DNA of 64,000 bases from an uncultured Flavobacteriaceae bacterium (lineage in GTDB: Bacteria > Bacteroidota > Bacteroidia > Flavobacteriales > Flavobacteriaceae). This document shows, one piece after another, positions 54,563 to 61,252 of the stretch. The DNA lies in NCBI GenBank assembly GCA_947500445.1, contig CANMSB010000005.1, forward strand, positions 124,001 to 188,000, given 5' to 3'. A program made the translations under genes and the position numbers. Position 1 is the stretch's first letter. Each line of letters opens with the position of its first letter. The notes beneath the pieces are model-generated. The model did not search any database and had not been told where the DNA came from. It saw nothing but the letters and a program-made list of their open reading frames with translations.

Positions 54563-55102
54563 ATGGAAACCTATATTGCACTGTTAAGGGGGATAAACGT
54601 AGGAGGGCATAAGCGCGTTCCCATGGCGGAATTGAGAATGCTTTTTGCCAAATTGGGGTATGCCGATGCAATTACCTATATCCAGAGCGGAAATGTTGTT
54701 TTTAACGCACCATTGTCGCACGAAGGGCACTTGTCCGCTACTCTTGAAACGGGAATAAAGGAAACCTTTGGTTTTGACGTTCCGGTGCTATTGCGTAACA
54801 AGGGGCAGTTGCGCAGTATGATGACCGAAAATCCGTTTGTCGGTGCCTCCGATTTTATGGAATCCCAAATGTATTACCTCTTGCTGAAACAATGGCCCAC
54901 CGTTTCTTTTTCGGTACTCGAAAAAGCAGCCTATCCCAATGAAAAGTTTGCGCTGGGAACGGATTGTTTGTACCTCTACTGTACCAAGGGATACGGGAGT
55001 GCTAAACTGAATGCCGCCGTTCTGGAAAGAAAATTAAAAGTTGAGGTCACGGCACGCAATCATAAAACCATGCAAAAAATACTGGAGCTTTCCGGAATGT
55101 AA
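54563..55102 (+). CDS. DUF1697 family protein
   Basis: A 179-residue protein with the DUF1697 opening METYIALLRGINVGGHKRVPM and the block YIQSGNVVFNAP. The family is small, cytoplasmic and uncharacterised. It starts 1 bp after the flavoprotein stop, so it is the last gene of the operon. Convergent with the TspO gene 54 bp downstream; no clear terminator was seen between them. Confidence 0.9.
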   Translation: METYIALLRGINVGGHKRVPMAELRMLFAKLGYADAITYIQSGNVVFNAPLSHEGHLSATLETGIKETFGFDVPVLLRNKGQLRSMMTENPFVGASDFMESQMYYLLLKQWPTVSFSVLEKAAYPNEKFALGTDCLYLYCTKGYGSAKLNAAVLERKLKVEVTARNHKTMQKILELSGM

Positions 55103-55155
55103 CGGTCCGTGCATGTTAAAATCCGTATTCTTTTGCGGAACAACGGGCACCAGGA

Positions 55156-55629
55156 TCAATTCAATACCCATATCTTATAGTTAAGAAGGGCAGCAAAACA
55201 AACCCATGCCAGATATGGAATAAGCAACAACGCTGCGGGTTTGCTCACTACATTGAACCATTGTACGGTCAGTAATAGCACCACGATCAAAACGGTAATA
55301 ATAAGGAACGCCCAAAAAGGTTCCCGTAAACCAAAGAAAACAATGCTCCAACTTGCATTTAGGAGCAATTGGAATCCAAAATGGTACAATGCAGTTTTTA
55401 CCCACCTGTGGTAGAACCCTTTTGCCCAAACGATTCCCGCGGCAATGCCCATCATACAGTAAAGTGCCGTCCATACCGGGGCAAACAGATAGTTCGGGGG
55501 GTTAAAACTGGGCTTGTTCAAGGTAACGTACCAGGTGCCGACCGAACTTTGCGTGGCAAAACCGGACAAAAACCCTACCGCCAGGCAGATGATAACGGAA
55601 ATAACGATATAAAGTAGCTTGTTTTTCAT
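55156..55629 (-). CDS. tspO: TspO/MBR-family membrane protein
   Basis: 157 residues from ATG 55629; the longer frame (to 55686) adds a hydrophilic leader, so the inner start is preferred. Five hydrophobic helices are visible, and the family motifs WYVTLNKPSFNPPNYLFAPVWTALY and the WxxxFxxxxL-type ends (AWVCFAALLNYKIWVLN) fit TspO/translocator proteins, which bind tetrapyrroles and hydrophobic ligands. An inner-membrane protein. In other bacteria it links to tetrapyrrole or stress responses; nothing here shows its role. Confidence 0.92.
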   Translation of the reverse strand: MKNKLLYIVISVIICLAVGFLSGFATQSSVGTWYVTLNKPSFNPPNYLFAPVWTALYCMMGIAAGIVWAKGFYHRWVKTALYHFGFQLLLNASWSIVFFGLREPFWAFLIITVLIVVLLLTVQWFNVVSKPAALLLIPYLAWVCFAALLNYKIWVLN

Positions 55630-55861
55630 GTCCTGATCATCTTGGAAAACGTTTCGAAATACCGAAATTTTTATCCAAGGTAACATTTTTGTTTATGGTT
55701 CGTCAATATAATGAAATGGTCTTGGTTTTTTCTTCTCATTGGAACTTCGCATTTTGTACCATGATTTTGGCATGTGCACTAAAAGCGTTTTATGCAAACC
55801 GACCGAATGTAATTTCTCGGTGCTAAAAGGGAGGTACAACAACGGCTAATAAATTAAAGAA

Positions 55862-56980
55862 ATGAATATTAAAACAATCCTCCTATTAAGTCTTCTAGTA
55901 TATAGTGGCTGCAAACCTGCACAGACCGCTGCTATTAAAACAATCGATCCGATCGACCTTTCGATAAGTAAAAATGCCCGATCACTCCTTTCGGATCCCA
56001 AAATTACCGCCATATCCATCGGGGTGTATAAAGATGGAAAAAAGTATACCGGGCATTTTGGGGAACTCGACAAAGGGAAAGGAAACACCCCTACAGATCA
56101 AACGATATATCAAATTGCCTCGGTAAGCAAAACCCTTACCGGCGTGCTGGTCGCAAACGCTGTCTTAGAAGAAAAACTCCACCTTGAGGACGATGTTCGT
56201 ACATACCTTGATGAAACCTTCGAAAATTTTGAATACCAAGGAAATCCGATAAGGATTCGAGATCTTTTGACCCATACCAGCGGAATGTCCAAATTTTTGC
56301 CCGAAAGCATCAATGTCCTGTTTTCCGACTTTAATGAAGCCTTACCGTTCAAGGTGTACGAGATTCAAAAAAACTATAGTAAAAACGACTTTTTTGAGGA
56401 TTTGCACCAGCTACAAATCGATACGGTGCCGGGTACCGCATACGCCTATTCCAATGCCGATACCGAATTGATGGCCGTAGTATTGGAAGCAGTTTACAAA
56501 AAGCCCTTCAATACGATCCTAAACGACTATTTCAGTACGGCCGCTTCTATGAAGGATACCCATATCATCCTTCCGGAAAACAAGATAAACCGTTTGGCCA
56601 ACGGTTATGGGATTACCGGCAAAAAGGTGCCACATGAGGCCGTATTGTATGGCGCCGACGGTGGAGTTAAAACTACCATGCCGGATCTGGTAAATTATAT
56701 GGCCCTGCAGCTAAATAACGGGAATCAGGTAATTCAAGCGTCCCATAGTATCCTATACGAGGATGGCAATCGTAAAATGGGCTACTATATTCCCATACGA
56801 AACAATAGTGATTACGGAACATATTACAGCATGCATGGCGGCGCTTTCGGAAGTCAAAACTGGCTTTTTATACTTCCAAAGTACAATTTGGGAATACATG
56901 TGATCACCAATCAAAGTGATCTGGATACGGCGGACAAGTTAATGACAGTGGTCAATGGTTTGATAGCCGATCTGAAGTAG
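55862..56980 (+). CDS. Serine beta-lactamase-like lipoprotein
   Basis: A 372-residue lipoprotein (lipobox VYSGC, Cys17) of the class C beta-lactamase/DD-peptidase family. The catalytic SxxK is Ser87-Val-Ser-Lys90 (ASVSKTLTG), the YxN motif is YSN near 195, and a third-box HGG is near 324 (HGGAFGS). The family includes esterases and peptidases as well as lactamases; the HGG in place of the lactamase KTG argues for an esterase or peptidase. Monocistronic, with a 232-bp upstream gap that holds no strong promoter match. Confidence 0.85.
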   Translation: MNIKTILLLSLLVYSGCKPAQTAAIKTIDPIDLSISKNARSLLSDPKITAISIGVYKDGKKYTGHFGELDKGKGNTPTDQTIYQIASVSKTLTGVLVANAVLEEKLHLEDDVRTYLDETFENFEYQGNPIRIRDLLTHTSGMSKFLPESINVLFSDFNEALPFKVYEIQKNYSKNDFFEDLHQLQIDTVPGTAYAYSNADTELMAVVLEAVYKKPFNTILNDYFSTAASMKDTHIILPENKINRLANGYGITGKKVPHEAVLYGADGGVKTTMPDLVNYMALQLNNGNQVIQASHSILYEDGNRKMGYYIPIRNNSDYGTYYSMHGGAFGSQNWLFILPKYNLGIHVITNQSDLDTADKLMTVVNGLIADLK

Positions 56981-57126
56981 TATCGGTGCCTGCCACAATT
57001 TGGCTCTGCCGTAATAGTGCGGACCGCTTAAAAGTAATGGTATCTTTAATTATGTTGGGAAGCCGGCGACCTGCCATAAAACCATGATTTATTCAAGGGA
57101 CCGCTAGCGGGGAACAGCTTAAAAAC

Positions 57127-57134
57127 TATCTTTG
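57127..57134 (+). promoter_or_regulatory. -7 promoter element upstream of mvaD
   Basis: TATCTTTG is a perfect match to TAnnTTTG and lies 17 bp before the mvaD ATG at 57151, implying a very short leader. No TTTG -33 box was found 19-21 bp upstream. Confidence 0.5.
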
Positions 57135-57150
57135 CAAAAAATGATTTTTC

Positions 57151-58257
57151 ATGATCGCTACCGACTTTATTCCCTCGGCATATTCCCAAGAAAAGCGGGA
57201 AGGGACCGTAATCTGGAAATCTCCTAGTAATATTGCTTTAGTAAAGTACTGGGGTAAAATGGAAAATCAGATTCCGGCAAATCCGTCGATAAGCTTCACC
57301 TTAAATGCCGCAGCGACAACAACGGCGCTTACCTATAAAAGAAAAAATGCCCCGGCCGCATCTTTTGATTTTGATCTACTGTTCGAAGGTGAAGAGAAGC
57401 CGGACTTTCACCCGAAAATCGCCCAGTTTTTTGAGCGGATTTATCCGTACCTGCCTTTTTTAAAACAATACCGATTCAAAATAGAAAGTTCAAACTCCTT
57501 CCCGCATAGCAGCGGCATCGCTTCATCGGCAAGTAGCATGTCCGCCTTGGCGCTCTGTTTGGTGGATTTGGAACGTGAACTGTATCCTGAAATGGACAAC
57601 AGTTATTTTAAGCGTAAAGCATCTTTTTTGTCCCGCTTAGGATCGGGAAGCGCGTGCAGGAGCATCGAGGGTCCTTTGGTACAGTGGGGCTTACATTCGA
57701 GATTTGAAGGAAGTTCCGATCTTTTTGGGATTCCCCATACAGATGTGGTCCATCCTGTTTTTGAAAACTATATGGATACTATTTTGTTGGTGGACAAAGG
57801 TCAAAAGCAAGTGAGTAGCAGCGTTGGACACCAGTTGATGGAGGGCCATGCCTTTGCATCGTCACGATTTGAACAGGCGAACGCTAACCTTAGTAGACTC
57901 AAGGATATTTTGGCTACAGGTGATTTATCGGCGTTTATCAATATCGTCGAAAACGAGGCGTTAACGCTCCATGCGATGATGATGACAAGTATTCCATACT
58001 TTATTTTAATGAAACCCAATACCTTGGAAATCATTAATCGGATTTGGGAGTTTCGAAAAAGCACCGATATCCCGGTAGGTTTTACCTTGGATGCCGGCGC
58101 GAACGTTCATGTGCTGTATCCCGAAAAGGACAAAAAAGCGGTCTACGATTTTATAAAGGATGCGCTTTTGACCTATTGCGAAAATGGAGATCACCTTTGC
58201 GATGCCGTAGGGCAGGGTGCCAAAAAAATGGCCGATATAGAAAATCGGGATACGTAA
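57151..58257 (+). CDS. mvaD: Diphosphomevalonate decarboxylase
   Basis: A 368-residue GHMP-fold enzyme that decarboxylates mevalonate-5-diphosphate to isopentenyl diphosphate. Visible motifs are SPSNIALVKYWGK, the ATP-binding SFPHSSGIASSASS near residue 115, GSGSACRSIEGP near 167 and DAGANVH (catalytic Asp) near 310. It opens a cluster with a GHMP kinase and a prenyltransferase; this indicates isoprenoid supply by the mevalonate pathway, which many Flavobacteriia use. The first 20 residues before WKSPSN are longer than in typical family members. Confidence 0.93.
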   Translation: MIATDFIPSAYSQEKREGTVIWKSPSNIALVKYWGKMENQIPANPSISFTLNAAATTTALTYKRKNAPAASFDFDLLFEGEEKPDFHPKIAQFFERIYPYLPFLKQYRFKIESSNSFPHSSGIASSASSMSALALCLVDLERELYPEMDNSYFKRKASFLSRLGSGSACRSIEGPLVQWGLHSRFEGSSDLFGIPHTDVVHPVFENYMDTILLVDKGQKQVSSSVGHQLMEGHAFASSRFEQANANLSRLKDILATGDLSAFINIVENEALTLHAMMMTSIPYFILMKPNTLEIINRIWEFRKSTDIPVGFTLDAGANVHVLYPEKDKKAVYDFIKDALLTYCENGDHLCDAVGQGAKKMADIENRDT

Positions 58258-58349
58258 TTTAAAATGGGAGCGTTCCTATAGTAACCAATAAACGACCGTA
58301 TAACGAGCTTAGTCGTGTATGAACGCAATTTTGTTTATCTTTAACAGGT

Positions 58350-58364
58350 AATTGTTGAACAATT
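58350..58364. promoter_or_regulatory. Perfect 7-bp inverted repeat upstream of the GHMP kinase
   Basis: AATTGTT-G-AACAATT, 55 bp before the kinase ATG, just after a TATCTTTA -7-like word. Candidate operator; no regulator can be assigned. Confidence 0.4.
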
Positions 58365-58418
58365 TTGTAAATTCGTAAAACAAAATCAAGGGTTTTGCCC
58401 TTGTCGCAGTACCAAACA

Positions 58419-59357
58419 ATGAAAGGACCATTATTTTACTCAAAAATTCTTCTTTTTGGAGAATACGGCATTATCAAGGATTCCAAAGGGCTATCCATTC
58501 CCTATAACTTTTTTAAGGGAGCCTTAAAGTCGGATACGAACGCCGACGATAACGCTAAAACATCCAATCGTGCCCTTCGGGATTATGTTCGATATCTTGA
58601 AGGTATGCAGCAGGAGTTTCCCGATTTGGTGAACTTTGATATGGAGGCCATGGAGCACGATGTGGAACAGGGAATGTATTTTGACAGTTCAATTCCGCAG
58701 GGATATGGTGTAGGGAGTAGCGGGGCACTGGTTGCCGCCATTTATGATAAGTATGCCAATGATAAGATTACCGTATTGGAAAACCTTACCCGGGAGAAAC
58801 TGTTGAAATTGAAACGGGTTTTCGGAAAAATGGAGTCTTTTTTCCATGGAAAATCTTCCGGATTAGATCCGTTGAACAGCTATTTGAGCCTGCCCATTTT
58901 AATCAATTCCAAAGACAATATAGAGTCGACCAGTATTCCATCGCAGAATACCGATGGTAAAGGTGCCGTATTTCTTTTGGACAGTGGGGTAACCGGTGAA
59001 ACGGCCCCTATGGTACAGATTTTTATGGAGAAAATGAAGCAGGAAGGCTTCCGAAGCATGCTAAAGGACCAATTTATAAAACATACCGATGCCTGTGTTG
59101 ACGATTTTGTAGGAGGAAATTTCAAATCCCTTTTTGGAAACCTCAAACAATTATCAAACGTGGTGTTGGACAATTTTAAACCGATGATACCTGCCAAGTT
59201 CCATGACCTTTGGAAAAATGGTATCGACACCAACGATTATTACTTAAAACTTTGCGGTTCCGGTGGTGGTGGCTATATTCTCGGATTCACCCAAGATATC
59301 GAAAAAGCAAAAAAAGCGTTGAAGGACTACAATTTAGAGGTGGTATACAACTTCTAA
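58419..59357 (+). CDS. Mevalonate kinase-like GHMP kinase
   Basis: 312 residues from ATG 58419; the longer frame adds eight residues (MPLSQYQT) without family likeness. The GHMP motif is SIPQGYGVGSSGALVAAIY near residue 95, and the C-terminal LCGSGGGGYILGF fits motif 3. The N-terminal FYSKILLFGEYGI matches mevalonate kinases. It probably phosphorylates mevalonate or phosphomevalonate. The other GHMP kinase of the pathway is not in the window. It follows mvaD by 161 bp and precedes the prenyltransferase by 10 bp. Confidence 0.88.
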   Translation: MKGPLFYSKILLFGEYGIIKDSKGLSIPYNFFKGALKSDTNADDNAKTSNRALRDYVRYLEGMQQEFPDLVNFDMEAMEHDVEQGMYFDSSIPQGYGVGSSGALVAAIYDKYANDKITVLENLTREKLLKLKRVFGKMESFFHGKSSGLDPLNSYLSLPILINSKDNIESTSIPSQNTDGKGAVFLLDSGVTGETAPMVQIFMEKMKQEGFRSMLKDQFIKHTDACVDDFVGGNFKSLFGNLKQLSNVVLDNFKPMIPAKFHDLWKNGIDTNDYYLKLCGSGGGGYILGFTQDIEKAKKALKDYNLEVVYNF

Positions 59358-59367
59358 TCAAAAATTC

Positions 59368-60288
59368 ATGCTCAGCAGAAAGAATAGGCTCTTACTTTTA
59401 AAAGTATTGAGCCTTTTTTCGGTCGTTAGGGGGTATAATGTGCTCATGATCTTGGTAGCACAGTATTTGGCCTCCATATTTATTTTATCGCCGGACCTGC
59501 CTTTGGGTAAAATTATTTTTGACCTCAATCTCTTTTTCATCGTTTTGGCCTCTTCGTTGGTTATCGCAAGTGGCTACATCATCAATAATTTTTACGATGC
59601 GGAAAAAGACTTGATCAACAAGCCCCGCAAGAGTATGTTAGATCGCCTGGTTAGCCAGCGGTTTAAATTGACGACCTACTTTTTGCTCAACCTGCTGGCC
59701 GTTTTTGTCGCCAGTTATGTATCCTTTAGGGCGGTGCTGTTCTTCTCCGCGTATATTTTTGGAATATGGCTGTATTCGCATAAGTTAAAAAAAGTGCCGT
59801 TTGTCGGTAATGTCGTTTCCGTAACGCTGTCCATCGCTCCTTTTTTTGCGGTTTTTGTGTACTACAAAAATTTTCAGACCGATATTTTCGTTCACGCCCT
59901 TTTTCTTTTTTGTTTAATGTTGGCACGGGAAATTATCAAAGATTTGGAAAATATTGCCGGTGATCTGGCCCACGGGTATCGTACCATACCCATCATTTAC
60001 GGTACGGTAATCTCTAAGGTGGTCATCACCGTTGTCGTTTTGTTGACCTTGGTTCCCTCATGGTTGTTGATCGAAAATTTTAATGTCGGTCGAATGGACT
60101 ATTATTTTAAGGCATGCATGGGCGTACTCTTACTTTTTTTGGTTTTGTTATGGCGTTCCAACACAAAAAAGGAGTATGTTTGGTTGCATAACATTTTAAA
60201 GCTCATCATTGTTTTTGGAGTTTTCAGTATTGTTTTAATAGACCTAGATCTCGTAATAGACCGATTGCATATATGGAAAATCACTTAA
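59368..60288 (+). CDS. UbiA-family prenyltransferase
   Basis: A 306-residue integral membrane enzyme with eight to nine hydrophobic segments. The two Asp-rich, Mg-diphosphate-binding motifs are present: NNFYDAEKDLINKP near residue 72 and DLENIAGDLAHG near 192. In Bacteroidota this group is often labelled geranylgeranylglycerol-phosphate geranylgeranyltransferase, but the acceptor cannot be read from the sequence. The neighbouring mevalonate genes would feed it prenyl diphosphate. It overlaps the nitrilase start by 16 bp. Confidence 0.9.
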   Translation: MLSRKNRLLLLKVLSLFSVVRGYNVLMILVAQYLASIFILSPDLPLGKIIFDLNLFFIVLASSLVIASGYIINNFYDAEKDLINKPRKSMLDRLVSQRFKLTTYFLLNLLAVFVASYVSFRAVLFFSAYIFGIWLYSHKLKKVPFVGNVVSVTLSIAPFFAVFVYYKNFQTDIFVHALFLFCLMLAREIIKDLENIAGDLAHGYRTIPIIYGTVISKVVITVVVLLTLVPSWLLIENFNVGRMDYYFKACMGVLLLFLVLLWRSNTKKEYVWLHNILKLIIVFGVFSIVLIDLDLVIDRLHIWKIT

Positions 60289-61223
60289 AGGTAGCCCTAG
60301 CTCAAATTACACCCGTTTGGTTCGACAAAAAAGGAACCCTGCATAAAATTGAGGAGCATGTAATTGCCGCTGCGGCAGAAGGTGCCGAGCTTATCGTTTT
60401 TGGGGAGGCATTGCTGCCCGGATATCCCTTTTGGTTGGCATGGACCGAGGGCGCCAAATGGGATTTGAAGGTAAACAAGGAACTGCATGCGCATTATGTG
60501 CGCAATTCCATACAGATCGAGGCCGGAGAGCTTAATGGGCTATGTGCATTGGCCAAAAAGCACGGAATCGCCATTTATTTGGGAATGATGGAACGTCCTA
60601 AAGATCGGGGCGGACATAGCATTTACTGTTCCTTAGTGTATATCGACCCGACCGGTTCAATAAAGTCCGTACATCGTAAACTACAGCCTACCTACGACGA
60701 ACGGTTAACATGGGCTCCGGGCGACGGAAATGGACTTCAAGTACACCCGCTCAAGCAATTTACCGTGGGCGGCCTCAATTGTTGGGAAAACTGGATGCCG
60801 TTGCCCCGCGCCGCCTTGTACGGCCAGGGTGAAAATCTGCATGTTGCCGTATGGCCGGGCAGTGATCATAATACCAAGGATATTACCCGTTTTATAGCAA
60901 GGGAGTCGCGCAGTTTTGTGCTATCCGTTTCGTCGTTGATGACAAAAGCGGCCTTCCCCGAAAACACGCCACACCTTGCGCAACTTAAAGAAAACGCTCC
61001 CGAGGTTTTGGCCAATGGCGGTAGTTGTATCGCCGGACCCGATGGGGAATGGATCGTGGAACCTGTGCTCCATACCGAAGGGTTGATCTATGAAACCTTG
61101 GATTTTAACCGCGTTTATGAGGAAAGGCAAAACTTTGATCCGGTGGGCCATTATTCACGACCGGATGTTACCCGTTTATCAGTAAATCGGGAACGGCAAA
61201 GTACCGTAAGTTTTAAGGATTGA
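60273..61223 (+). CDS. Nitrilase-superfamily carbon-nitrogen hydrolase
   Basis: A 316-residue enzyme of the nitrilase branch with the triad Glu (FGEALLPG, about residue 45), Lys (VHRKLQPTYDERL, about 130) and Cys170 (GGLNCWENWMP). RKLxPTxxERLxW is typical of nitrilases that act on nitriles, more so than of amidases. Its ATG lies inside the 3' end of the prenyltransferase gene, so the two are coupled, though no shared pathway is known. Cytoplasmic. Convergent with the S9 peptidase gene 29 bp away. Confidence 0.9.
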   Translation: MENHLKVALAQITPVWFDKKGTLHKIEEHVIAAAAEGAELIVFGEALLPGYPFWLAWTEGAKWDLKVNKELHAHYVRNSIQIEAGELNGLCALAKKHGIAIYLGMMERPKDRGGHSIYCSLVYIDPTGSIKSVHRKLQPTYDERLTWAPGDGNGLQVHPLKQFTVGGLNCWENWMPLPRAALYGQGENLHVAVWPGSDHNTKDITRFIARESRSFVLSVSSLMTKAAFPENTPHLAQLKENAPEVLANGGSCIAGPDGEWIVEPVLHTEGLIYETLDFNRVYEERQNFDPVGHYSRPDVTRLSVNRERQSTVSFKD

Positions 61224-61252
61224 ATTATCTCCTGAGAATAAGATAATAAGCG

